Source: an uncultured Bacillota bacterium
Lineage (GTDB): Bacteria > Bacillota > JAAYKD01
Direction: 5' to 3'
NCBI GenBank assembly: GCA_937897315.1
Contig: CALCNS010000084.1
Span: forward strand, 1 to 9,442
DNA length: 9,442 bases
Below, piece after piece: positions 1-8,073 of the stretch (position 1 is the first letter of the stretch; each line of letters starts with the position of its first letter). The notes below the pieces were generated by a model that saw nothing but the letters and a program-made list of their open reading frames with translations, searched no databases and had not been told where the DNA came from. The translations under genes and the position numbers were made by a program.

Positions 1-1646
1 AGATTTTCTTTAACCCACACCAGTCTGGGAAAATCGCTTTATTATATGATCCTTTGGCTACAGACCGAGAGTATGTTTTAGTGAACTTTCAATCCTTATT
101 GGAGAAAAATCGATTTGACTATGATTTGATTTCTGTCGAAGAGGAAAGATCGCTGAAGGAGTATGTACTCATCATCGTTCTTATCGCACAATACGACCGG
201 GCATCGCTCATTCATGAGGTGTTCGATTGTGTGGAAGCAGGAGCTACGGCTTATTTTCCCATTGTTCCTGAGAACTCGGATTCCCTCATTTCCATATCTG
301 GAATATTTGGCTATGTTGAGAAGACCTCAAAATTGTCTTGTCATGCCTTGGTGGATAAAGAGGGGTTTATTGGCCAAGCAGGACAAGTATTTGAGTTTGA
401 ACGTGCCATTCCTTTACGATACTGGGTGCGATTGCGTTCGGATTGTACTGTCTACATAGAAGATGAAGAATCCACTCCCTTGTTGTGGTCAAGACCCATG
501 GGCAAAGGCTTACTTTATGTCAATCATTGCGATTTTCTTAGCTCATATCAAAGTCGTGGCGTGATTATGGAGATTCTATATCGTAGTTTGAAGCAAGATA
601 AAGGGGAATCCCTTGTTTACCCTATTTCTGGTACCTCTACCTTACTACTGGAAGAATTCGTTTCTCCTTTTACGATCGAGAGCTCGCCGATGTTGGAAAA
701 AGAGAAATTAACCTACGAAAAGATGATGCAATCCCGGATTTGGCCATTTATTTCGAAACTCATACGCGAGTTTAATATAAAGCCGGTTTTATCTTATGTG
801 ATATCTTATTCCGATAAAACCGATGATGATTATGCATCGAACCAATTCCCTCTTAATGAGTTCAAATTACATGCTTCTGAGATTCTCGATGTGGGAGGAG
901 AAATCGCTTTTCATGGGTATAGTATGCGTCCTTTGGGATTAGAAGGGCAATTACTCGATGTAGGATGGTTCGTTCCATGGCCATCCATAGAGAAGATTCG
1001 GGAAGCATGGGAGGTAGCTAAGAGTCCGGTAGCTCGTTTTTTCCCATCTTATGACATATCTACCTATATGCCTCCTCAAGGCAGAATTGCACCAGAAATT
1101 TTGGCCATCCTGCCAGAATGGGATCAAAACATTGAAGTGATACCTTTGACTTGCCGTAGAGAAGTCGCAGATCAGTGGATACGAGATATGGAACGGGACG
1201 ACGAGAATCCAAAGTTCTTTTACTATACATTGGTATCTTGTCACGATGGTCTGGCTTGGACGGCACGCAATACATTGCTGTCTCATGGCATGGTTTCGAT
1301 GACACTCAATATGAATCAAGTTCTTCAAACATCTGGTAAAAGCTTTGCCCAATGGTCTTCAGAGTTGTTACAAGCTATGAAAACGCTGCAAGAATATCCG
1401 GCTTTACAGCAAACGACCATTCGCGAAGCCGCGGTTCGTATTGAGCAAACACAAAAATCGACCTATCGATATAAAGATATGGAAGACTTCATTGATGTGG
1501 AAATTGGAGAAGGCTTTGAAGGAATGCAGTTAGCCATACGCAGCTCAATCCCTCTCCTGCCGGGAGAGGGTTATTCGATTGCTACATATTCGCACGATAT
1601 GTATTTGGTGACACTGCAACAAGCCAAAATAAAGATTCTAAAATAA
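1..1646 (+). CDS. DUF2194-like protein, predicted polysaccharide-deacetylase-like fold (5' end outside window)
   Basis: The reading frame is open from the left edge (first full codon at 3-5), so the TTG at 54 is only an internal codon and the true start lies upstream. The visible ~547 residues show two parts. The first ~200 look like an alpha/beta Rossmann or glutamine-amidotransferase-like fold, ending in a GKGLLYVNHCDF-type strand near 505-535. The rest resembles a degenerate NodB-type deacetylase barrel: an FHGY motif at about 909-920, a YMPPQGR stretch at about 1065-1085 (like the R-x-P-x-G motif 3), and an SHGM segment near 1280-1295 where the last barrel histidine would be expected. A short beta-rich tail follows. 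The family assignment (DUF2194) comes from recalled resemblance and from the position just before pelF. No biochemical function is established. I infer a role in modifying the Pel-type polymer, analogous to the deacetylase domain of PelA. I saw no signal peptide because the N-terminus is missing. Confidence 0.6.
   Translation, partial: IFFNPHQSGKIALLYDPLATDREYVLVNFQSLLEKNRFDYDLISVEEERSLKEYVLIIVLIAQYDRASLIHEVFDCVEAGATAYFPIVPENSDSLISISGIFGYVEKTSKLSCHALVDKEGFIGQAGQVFEFERAIPLRYWVRLRSDCTVYIEDEESTPLLWSRPMGKGLLYVNHCDFLSSYQSRGVIMEILYRSLKQDKGESLVYPISGTSTLLLEEFVSPFTIESSPMLEKEKLTYEKMMQSRIWPFISKLIREFNIKPVLSYVISYSDKTDDDYASNQFPLNEFKLHASEILDVGGEIAFHGYSMRPLGLEGQLLDVGWFVPWPSIEKIREAWEVAKSPVARFFPSYDISTYMPPQGRIAPEILAILPEWDQNIEVIPLTCRREVADQWIRDMERDDENPKFFYYTLVSCHDGLAWTARNTLLSHGMVSMTLNMNQVLQTSGKSFAQWSSELLQAMKTLQEYPALQQTTIREAAVRIEQTQKSTYRYKDMEDFIDVEIGEGFEGMQLAIRSSIPLLPGEGYSIATYSHDMYLVTLQQAKIKILK
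1550..1570 (+). other. Perfect 8-bp inverted repeat inside the 3' end of the DUF2194-like gene
   Basis: CCCTCTCC (1550-1557) and GGAGAGGG (1563-1570) are exact reverse complements around a 5-base loop, giving a GC-rich mRNA hairpin about 75 bases before the pelF stop/start junction. No T-run follows, so it does not look like an intrinsic terminator. It lies in coding sequence (residues ...PLLPGEG...) and may be accidental. Confidence 0.4.
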
Positions 1647-1650
1647 TGAT

Positions 1651-1657
1651 AGGGGGG
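1651..1657 (+). promoter_or_regulatory. Ribosome binding site deciding the pelF start
   Basis: AGGGGGG ends 6 bases before the TTG at 1664. The in-frame ATG at 1646 lies before this site and has no purine-rich site of its own, so the TTG is the better start. Confidence 0.6.
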
Positions 1658-1663
1658 ACCGAC

Positions 1664-3118
1664 TTGAAAATATGCTTAATTGCTGAAGGTTGTTACCCCT
1701 ATATAGTAGGGGGTGTCTCCTCTTGGGTGCAACAGTTAATTCGCAATTTCCCCGAGCATGAGTATGTGCTATATACCATCATGCCGGATTCGTCCAAGAA
1801 AGGGAAGTTTCTCTACAATTTGCCAGCCAATGTTAGTGGTACAAAGGAGATTTTCCTGAACGATGTTAGCTTGAAGAGTGAGAAAGGCTCTGGAAAAATT
1901 CCCAAAGCCACCATTACCGCCAAATGGGAAATCGATGAAATCCGTCGTCTCATGATGTCGAACTTGGATCAATGGAACATGATTTTTGATTTCTTTCAGC
2001 GTAGTGACCATATGATTCGTAATTTCCTATTAGGGAGTGATTTCTATGATATTATCAGTGAAGTGTATCGAAAGCAATATGCGGATACTAGGTTCGTGGA
2101 TTTTGTTTGGACGATGAGGTCTATGTATATGACCTTGTTCCATGTGCTAAACAATCCGCCACCAAAAGCAGATTTATATCATTCGGTTTCTACCGGGTAT
2201 GCTGGCATCGCCGGAGCCATGGCGAAACATCTTTATGGAGGGCGCTTGCTGATCACAGAGCATGGAATTTATTCTAGGGAAAGAGAAGAAGAAATCATAA
2301 CCGCTGCGTGGGTTCAAAAAAGTTTTAAAAAACTTTGGATTGAATACTTCAAAAGCTTATCACTCGGAGCTTATCGAGCAGCCGATAGACTGATTGCTCT
2401 ATTTGATACCAATCGTCGAATCCAAATCGAGTTAGGGGCCGACCCTATGCAATGTGAAGTCATCTCCAATGGTGTAAATGTCGAAGGATTTAGCAATTTG
2501 CCAGGAAAAACGGATGCAGAATCACAATATTTAAATGTGGGTGCCGTCATTCGTGTGACACCGATTAAAGACATAAAAACCATGTTATATGCTTTTGATA
2601 TTGTGAAACGTCAAGTACCGAATGCTCATTTTTACTTAATTGGACCTACAGATGAAGCACCTGAGTATTTTCAGGAGTGTCAATCCCTGGCACAAGAGCT
2701 AAATATTGGAGATCTGCAATTTACGGGTAGGGTCAATGTCAAAGAGTATATTGGGCGTATGGATGTGATGGTTTTGACCTCGATAAGCGAAGGACAACCT
2801 TTAGCACTTATGGAAGCAATGGCTGCCGGTGTACCCTGCGTTTCTACGAATGTGGGGAGCTGTAAAGAATTATTCAATGGGAAACAAGGAGATTCCTTAG
2901 GACTTGCTGGTCTACTTGCTCCGATCATGGACTATGAGCAAATCGCAGAGCACATAGTTAAAATCCTTACAACGCCGGATTTGAAGAAAATACTTGGTGA
3001 GACAGGCCGAAAGCGCATGATCCAATTTTACTCAGAACAGAGATTTGCCGAGGCGTATCGGCGTTTATATGACGAGCTAGATCCCACAAAGGAGGGAAAA
3101 ACGCCATGGCCGGTATAG
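1664..3118 (+). CDS. pelF: PelF-type GT4 family glycosyltransferase
   Basis: This is a predicted cytosolic retaining glycosyltransferase of family GT4, 484 residues long. Characterised PelF uses UDP-sugars and is the polymerase of Pel polysaccharide. The N-terminus reads MKICLIAEG..YPYIVGGVSSW, with the Gly-Gly (residues 16-17) typical of GT-B donor/acceptor loops and of PelF (DUF3492). An ITEHGIY motif at about 196-203 is characteristic of PelF. The GT4 signature EGQPLALME puts the EX7E pair at E376 and E384, followed by the usual AAGVPCVSTNVGSCKE. There is no signal peptide or membrane segment, and length is close to known PelF (~500). The TTG start at 1664 is preferred to ATG 1646 because of the ribosome binding site between them and because PelF proteins usually begin right at MKI. 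The gene sits 17 bases after the upstream stop and overlaps pelG by 13 bases, which suggests translational coupling. Confidence 0.93.
   Translation: MKICLIAEGCYPYIVGGVSSWVQQLIRNFPEHEYVLYTIMPDSSKKGKFLYNLPANVSGTKEIFLNDVSLKSEKGSGKIPKATITAKWEIDEIRRLMMSNLDQWNMIFDFFQRSDHMIRNFLLGSDFYDIISEVYRKQYADTRFVDFVWTMRSMYMTLFHVLNNPPPKADLYHSVSTGYAGIAGAMAKHLYGGRLLITEHGIYSREREEEIITAAWVQKSFKKLWIEYFKSLSLGAYRAADRLIALFDTNRRIQIELGADPMQCEVISNGVNVEGFSNLPGKTDAESQYLNVGAVIRVTPIKDIKTMLYAFDIVKRQVPNAHFYLIGPTDEAPEYFQECQSLAQELNIGDLQFTGRVNVKEYIGRMDVMVLTSISEGQPLALMEAMAAGVPCVSTNVGSCKELFNGKQGDSLGLAGLLAPIMDYEQIAEHIVKILTTPDLKKILGETGRKRMIQFYSEQRFAEAYRRLYDELDPTKEGKTPWPV
3089..3096 (+). promoter_or_regulatory. Ribosome binding site of pelG
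   Basis: AAGGAGGG lies inside the end of pelF, 9 bases before the ATG at 3106. It supports that start and independent ribosome entry within the overlap. Confidence 0.65.
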
Positions 3119-4590
3119 GCTTCGAGCTCAAGAAGCTGTTTCGACGGGAATCCTTGACTGCTAAATTCAGCGCGGTGTTATATTCCGTATTCTCAACCAT
3201 TGGTCATCTCTTGGTCGTAGTCATTGCCTTGTTGGGGGTTCGTGTTTTACTGCTGCAATCTTCGATGCCATTGGAAGATCAACGGCTTTACTCAGCCATT
3301 ATTTTATATTCGTTTGTCTTTCCGTTGATTTTTACCAGCGGCTTGTGTATTATCATCTCTCGGTATTTAGCCGATGTCTTATGGCAAGATAAAACAGAAG
3401 ATATACTGTCCTCTGTTTATGGAGCTCTAGTTCTGTATTGCAGTGTAGCATCCATTCCGGCACTTTTGTTACTATGGAGAGCTCAACTGGATTGGCTTCT
3501 TTCCTTAGTCGCGTATTTGCTCTATATGATGGTGGGGGTTATTTTTATCCTCATGGTCTACGTATCGGCGTTGAAAGATTATGCACAAATTACTCGTAGC
3601 TTCCTCTATGGAATGGCAGTTACCATAGCCGGGACTCTGATAACCTTGTATTCAAATCCGCACCAAACAGGGATGACGACGTCTCTCATTGCCAGTTTCG
3701 CTGTAGGTATGTCGATAGTTGCTCTAGGAATCCTCTATGGAGTTAAGAAGTATTACCCAGTTTCCTCCGGGAAATACTTTGATTTTCTGCTATATATGGG
3801 AAAATATCCGTCGCTATTTTGGTTTAATACCTTCTATACTTTAGGACTATATGTCCAAAATTTCGTCTTTTGGTCTTACTTTAAAACCAGAAATAGCATA
3901 TCTGTCTTTTGGTTCTCTGATGACTTCGATATGGCTACTGCCTTAGGTGTCTTGACGATATTGCCGGCCATTGTATTATTTGTGGTTCGTATGGAGACCT
4001 CTTTTTACGATTATTTTAGAGAGTATTTGCGCTCCATCAATACATTGACAGGAGAGGAGATTGAGAAAGCAAAAAACCTAATGATTCGAAAGCTATGGCA
4101 TGAGTTTTTCTTCGTAGCCGAATTGCAAATACTCATCTCTTTGGTCAGCGTGGTCTTTGGAGTTGCTGTTTTACCTATACTTGGCTTTTCAACGACTGTT
4201 CAAGAGGTTTTCCCAAACATGGTGGCAGGATTCTTGTTCACCTATTTTATGTTTCTAGCTTGTACCCTGATGCAATATTTCGAGAACTATATGGATTGTT
4301 TGCGTATCATGGGATTGTTTTTAGTTCTGAATACGATCTTCAATATTCTTTGCGTGAATCTAGGTCCAGAGTTTTATGGGTTAGGCATCCTCTTTTCTTC
4401 TTCCGTAGCCCTCATAGCAGGGTTGCTTTACTTACACAAAACCCTTACTGCTGTGGATTATATCATATTTTGTTCGAGAGTACCCGAAGAAGAAACCAAA
4501 GGAACTCGTCTAAAAAACTTGATTCAAAGGTTAAACGATTTGGAAGATGGGGTAAGAGACCATGAAAATCTATCTCAATCAATCAGATAA
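3106..4590 (+). CDS. pelG: PelG, polytopic membrane protein of Pel polysaccharide export
   Basis: This 494-residue integral membrane protein begins MAGIGFELKKLF, the hallmark N-terminus of PelG. I count about twelve hydrophobic segments: residues ~22-50, 61-86, 104-124, 129-153, 165-183, 192-212, 236-257, 277-296, 336-360, 371-390, 398-418 and 423-444. A long polar loop at ~297-335 separates segments 8 and 9, and the C-terminal tail is charged. In Pel systems PelG works in an inner-membrane complex with PelD, PelE and PelF, and is thought to move the chain across the membrane; it resembles MOP/PST polysaccharide flippases. The gene overlaps pelF by 13 bases and the next gene by 29 bases. PelD and PelE partners are not in the window and could lie upstream of the left edge. 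Confidence 0.93.
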   Translation: MAGIGFELKKLFRRESLTAKFSAVLYSVFSTIGHLLVVVIALLGVRVLLLQSSMPLEDQRLYSAIILYSFVFPLIFTSGLCIIISRYLADVLWQDKTEDILSSVYGALVLYCSVASIPALLLLWRAQLDWLLSLVAYLLYMMVGVIFILMVYVSALKDYAQITRSFLYGMAVTIAGTLITLYSNPHQTGMTTSLIASFAVGMSIVALGILYGVKKYYPVSSGKYFDFLLYMGKYPSLFWFNTFYTLGLYVQNFVFWSYFKTRNSISVFWFSDDFDMATALGVLTILPAIVLFVVRMETSFYDYFREYLRSINTLTGEEIEKAKNLMIRKLWHEFFFVAELQILISLVSVVFGVAVLPILGFSTTVQEVFPNMVAGFLFTYFMFLACTLMQYFENYMDCLRIMGLFLVLNTIFNILCVNLGPEFYGLGILFSSSVALIAGLLYLHKTLTAVDYIIFCSRVPEEETKGTRLKNLIQRLNDLEDGVRDHENLSQSIR

Positions 4591-6322
4591 GGTGCGCATT
4601 CGCAATAGCCTGTTGGGAATTCTGGGAATTCTTGTCGGGGCTTTTGTGGTGTACTATATATGGTTTATGAAACCCATGGAAGAAGTTTATGTACCCCCAA
4701 TTCCGGATTTATCCCTTCTGGAAAATCAGAGAATAAAAGAAAATACGGAGTTATATCGAGCAGAGGATCGTTTTAAGGTTTATGAGATGTATGTTACGGT
4801 ATTTAATGGACCGGATGCAAAGACCGGAGAAATCTTTAATCTTCAATCCTTGAATCTTATTGATGGGCTAGAACCCGATCCTCAGTTGGATGCCTTTGTG
4901 CAAATTAAAGATCCTGATACTGGTCATATCCTTTTGGGCAATACTGGCAGCGAAGTCAACTCCACCTTATCTCAACGGGGGCAGAGTGCAAGATTAGCCG
5001 AGCAAAAGTCTTATAAAATCAAGGTTTTTGATAACCAAGGAACATTTCAGGGTCAGCAAGTGCTGAATCTAAACAAACATACTTTCGACAACAGTCGTGC
5101 AGCACAAAAGTTCTGTATGGATCAGATGGCTTATTTTCCCGATATGGTTTCTTTGCGCACGAACTTTTTTAGAGTGTATATAAAAGATGGGACCCAAACC
5201 AATAGCGCTTATGTAAACTATGGTCTATTTACCCATGTAGAGCAACCTAACAAAACTTTTCTGAGCGATCGAGGGCTAGATACCAATGGTTCCCTTTATA
5301 AACCGAGTGATTTTGAGTTCTTTGAATCTCCCTACATCCTTCCGGTTAACGACCCTGAATTTGATGAAGACATGTTCCGGTTATTGCTAAAAATTCGCGA
5401 AAACCCCGATAACATCAAACTGGCACAGATGTTAAAGGATATTAATGATTTAAATCTGGACTTCTCAACCGTGTTCCAAAAATATTTTGATTTGGATAAT
5501 TACTTAACATGGTGTGCCATGAATATCCTTTTCAATAACTATGATACGATGTCCAGGAATTTTCTCCTGTATTCCCCCTCTTATAGTGAAAAATGGTATT
5601 TTTTGCCTTGGGATTTCGATAGTTGTCTTCTAGGAGAAGAGCGGTTCAATAGTCGAAGCTTAAGCGAATACTTTGGCATAGCCTTATACTGGGGAACCCC
5701 TTTGCACAAAAGGTTTTTTAGCAATCCGGATCATGTCCTCCTACTGAACTACCGTGTCGATGAGATCTATCAACATTTGATGAGTGAGGACTGGGAGACC
5801 TTAGTACCTGGGTACACCAATGCCATTTTGTCCGGTTATAAAGGATCCTTGGATGAGATGATCAAAGATACAGAACCGGAAGACATCGTTAGTGAGATTG
5901 CGGATTATCAGAACCGAATTACGTTCTATTATAACCTTTACTATACGGCACAGGAACGTCCCATGCCTTTTTTCTTGGGAACTCCCAAGCAAGATGGGAA
6001 TGAGTTTCAGTTCAATTGGTCACCTTCGGCTGATCTTCAAGTCGATCGCATGCGTTATGAGTTCTCCATCTTCACCGACTACAATCAGCGTCAAATGAGC
6101 GTTGTTTTCCAGCAAGAAACCAGCCTGACAAAAATAAGTGTGGAGCAAACACTACCCGATGGCCAGTATTACTGGTCGGCTATCGTTCGAGATGAGAAAG
6201 GGAACTGGCAACGTAGCTATGATCGTTATCGAATTGAGAACCCAGATGGTACCCATTACTATCAGTTTGGTTTAAAACCGTTTCAAATCGTGCAGGGTCT
6301 GTTAGTGACAAAGACAGATTAG
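4562..6322 (+). CDS. Membrane-anchored CotH-family kinase-like protein, catalytic motifs intact
   Basis: The 586-residue protein has a short basic N-terminus and one hydrophobic anchor (~16-36), which would place the rest outside the cell. Residues ~75-360 match the CotH kinase-like fold: KSYKIKVF (~149-156), SLRTNFFRVYI (198-208), a GLFTHVEQ segment with E227, NGSLYK with K247, NNYD with D328, N333 in SRNFLLY, and LPWDFD with D351 and D353. The D328-D351 spacing of 23 equals the spacing I recall for the two essential aspartates of Bacillus subtilis CotH (D228/D251), so the protein is plausibly an active, secreted atypical kinase. Residues ~466-560 look like a fibronectin-III/Ig-type beta sandwich (note WSP and YYWSAIVRDEKGNW). 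CotH phosphorylates spore coat proteins; here the pel context argues for another target. The start at 4562 overlaps pelG by 29 bases with only a weak GGGG site at 4549-4552, but it is needed to include the anchor. Confidence 0.85.
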   Translation: MKIYLNQSDKVRIRNSLLGILGILVGAFVVYYIWFMKPMEEVYVPPIPDLSLLENQRIKENTELYRAEDRFKVYEMYVTVFNGPDAKTGEIFNLQSLNLIDGLEPDPQLDAFVQIKDPDTGHILLGNTGSEVNSTLSQRGQSARLAEQKSYKIKVFDNQGTFQGQQVLNLNKHTFDNSRAAQKFCMDQMAYFPDMVSLRTNFFRVYIKDGTQTNSAYVNYGLFTHVEQPNKTFLSDRGLDTNGSLYKPSDFEFFESPYILPVNDPEFDEDMFRLLLKIRENPDNIKLAQMLKDINDLNLDFSTVFQKYFDLDNYLTWCAMNILFNNYDTMSRNFLLYSPSYSEKWYFLPWDFDSCLLGEERFNSRSLSEYFGIALYWGTPLHKRFFSNPDHVLLLNYRVDEIYQHLMSEDWETLVPGYTNAILSGYKGSLDEMIKDTEPEDIVSEIADYQNRITFYYNLYYTAQERPMPFFLGTPKQDGNEFQFNWSPSADLQVDRMRYEFSIFTDYNQRQMSVVFQQETSLTKISVEQTLPDGQYYWSAIVRDEKGNWQRSYDRYRIENPDGTHYYQFGLKPFQIVQGLLVTKTD

Positions 6323-6331
6323 AAAGGAGGG
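6323..6331 (+). promoter_or_regulatory. Ribosome binding site for the GTG start of the CotH-like lipoprotein
   Basis: AAAGGAGGG ends 5 bases before GTG 6337. This near-consensus site supports the GTG start, which also gives a complete lipoprotein signal peptide. Confidence 0.7.
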
Positions 6332-6336
6332 ATTCC

Positions 6337-8073
6337 GTGAATAAAAGAAAGATCGCAAAGTTATGTGGCTTAGCTGCATGGTTTCTATCGTTTCTCGTAC
6401 TGGTAGGGTGTAACACGCAATATGTGTATGATGAAACGAATTACTATACCGGTGATACCTGGGATCTGAATCAAAGCGTTCTGAATGGCAGGGATTTCCT
6501 CGAAGACAAAAGCATTTATGAGAAAGATGAAGATGGGTCCATTCGTTACTTGTATCTAACCGTCAAGGCAGGAATGAATCGGGAAATGAACAAAGAATAC
6601 TCTTTTTCGTATTTGAATAACTATACTACCGGAGAGTTAAGTGAGGGCGAAGAACCCTTCTGCGATATCATCATGAGCGAAGGAACGCAAGACTCGTCCT
6701 ATGGATTATCATTGTTTGGTTTTGGGGAAACCGACCCAAATGGGCAAATCACGATAAAGGGGAATACCGATCGGATTCGCTTAAGATCCTACCAAATCAA
6801 GCTTTTTGATCGGGGTGGAACCTGGAATGATATGAAAACCATTAATCTTTACAAAAATCGAAATGATTTATCCAGGATGAGGCAGAAGTTTGGCTTTGAT
6901 TTATTAGAGGAGTTACCACCTATTGGTTCATTAAGAACTGGTTTCGTTCGGTTGTTCATCCAAGATACGACAGCCGACGGACCAAAGGCGTACCAAGATA
7001 TGGGGATTTATACCTTTATTGAGCAGCCGAACAATGCGTATTTAGCTGCCCATGAACTGGACACCAATGGTAGTTTATACCGTGCAGAGCACTTTGATTT
7101 TTCGCGATTTCCTGAGCAGTTAGTAGAAAAAGGTGCTCCTGATTATTCTAAGGAAGCATTTGAAACCATTTTAAACATTCGAAATGCCGAAAATCATAGT
7201 AAATTGCTGAACATGTTGGATGTGCTCCATGATGATTCCATTGTATTCTCCGATTTACTAGGACGGTATTTTAATGAAGAGAATTTGCTAACATTTGCAG
7301 CAGTTAATGTTTTGTTGTCCAATTATCGACTGGCTTTTGAGGATTATTTGATCTATTCTCCCCAAAATTCATTGACTTGGTATTTGATTCCATCTTCTTT
7401 CGAAGATGCTATGTATCATAAGGTTGGTCAAAATGATCAAGTCATTCCTACTTCTTTTGAAGGATATGGTTTTTTATATAACAATGTTTTATATAGGAAA
7501 TATTTGACCGAACCAGGAAATACGCAAAAATTAGTACAAAAAATCGAAGAGATTCGAGAAATTCTGAGTGATGAATGGATAGAACAACAAACCCTAACTT
7601 ATCGAAAAAGCATCCTGCAGTATTTGTTTAGCATTCCGGAAATCATGTTGTTACCGAAAGCAGCGACGTACGTAGAACCATACATTGCAGACTTTAGTAG
7701 AATTGTAGATTATAATTATCAGGCAGTATTCGCCAATTTGAAGAAACCGATAAGCCCATACATTGTCCAAGTGGAGTATCAAGAAGAGAGCCTGGAGATC
7801 TCTTTTCTGGGTGACGATTTACAAAGTGGAAGGGTCACTCAATTCCGGTTAGAACTTTCGACCACATCGGATTTTAAAAGTATTCTCTTCACTTCACCAC
7901 CCACTTCAGAACATAGGGTTCAAATTCAGGAGCTCCCCAATACCACGTTATATGCCCGTATCGTTGCGACAGACCAGACAGGAGCTACTCAAACCAGCAG
8001 TAATTTGAGTAGAGACAGTAAAGGCGAAATCTATTATGGTTGCGTGGTTCTAGAGCGGAGGGGGTCGGAATGA
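6337..8073 (+). CDS. CotH-like lipoprotein with substituted catalytic motifs (predicted pseudoenzyme)
   Basis: The 578-residue protein has a GTG start. Basic MNKRKIAK and a hydrophobic run lead to a lipobox, LVGC, with C25 as the predicted lipidated residue, so it should sit on the outer face of the membrane. It is a diverged paralogue of the preceding protein: RSYQIKLF (~150-157), SLRTGFVRLFI (198-208), a YTFIEQPNN segment with E229 and LDTNGSLY (241-248) all align. The active-site positions do not: K247 is R249, the NNYD aspartate is R331, N333 is D336, and PWDFD has become PSSFE (residues 352-356), so both aspartates that CotH kinases require are gone. A C-terminal beta-sandwich of fibronectin-III type (~475-560) is kept. 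The frame is intact over its full length, which argues against a decaying gene and for a binding or regulatory role. It starts 14 bases after the upstream stop and overlaps the next gene by 4 bases (ATGA). Confidence 0.82.
   Translation: MNKRKIAKLCGLAAWFLSFLVLVGCNTQYVYDETNYYTGDTWDLNQSVLNGRDFLEDKSIYEKDEDGSIRYLYLTVKAGMNREMNKEYSFSYLNNYTTGELSEGEEPFCDIIMSEGTQDSSYGLSLFGFGETDPNGQITIKGNTDRIRLRSYQIKLFDRGGTWNDMKTINLYKNRNDLSRMRQKFGFDLLEELPPIGSLRTGFVRLFIQDTTADGPKAYQDMGIYTFIEQPNNAYLAAHELDTNGSLYRAEHFDFSRFPEQLVEKGAPDYSKEAFETILNIRNAENHSKLLNMLDVLHDDSIVFSDLLGRYFNEENLLTFAAVNVLLSNYRLAFEDYLIYSPQNSLTWYLIPSSFEDAMYHKVGQNDQVIPTSFEGYGFLYNNVLYRKYLTEPGNTQKLVQKIEEIREILSDEWIEQQTLTYRKSILQYLFSIPEIMLLPKAATYVEPYIADFSRIVDYNYQAVFANLKKPISPYIVQVEYQEESLEISFLGDDLQSGRVTQFRLELSTTSDFKSILFTSPPTSEHRVQIQELPNTTLYARIVATDQTGATQTSSNLSRDSKGEIYYGCVVLERRGSE
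8057..8064 (+). promoter_or_regulatory. Ribosome binding site deciding the VTC-gene start
   Basis: GGAGGGGG ends 5 bases before ATG 8070. This favours that ATG over the in-frame GTG-type codon at 8040, which would only add residues inside the previous gene. Confidence 0.65.

Noticed and set aside
951..1352. Minus-strand open frame of 133 codons
   Set aside because: It is antisense to the DUF2194-like gene, has no ribosome binding site and no recognisable family; a shadow frame.
2319..2336. AAAGTTTT / AAAACTTT inverted repeat as a possible terminator
   Set aside because: It is AT-only except for one pair, has a 2-base loop and no T-run, and sits in the middle of pelF coding sequence.
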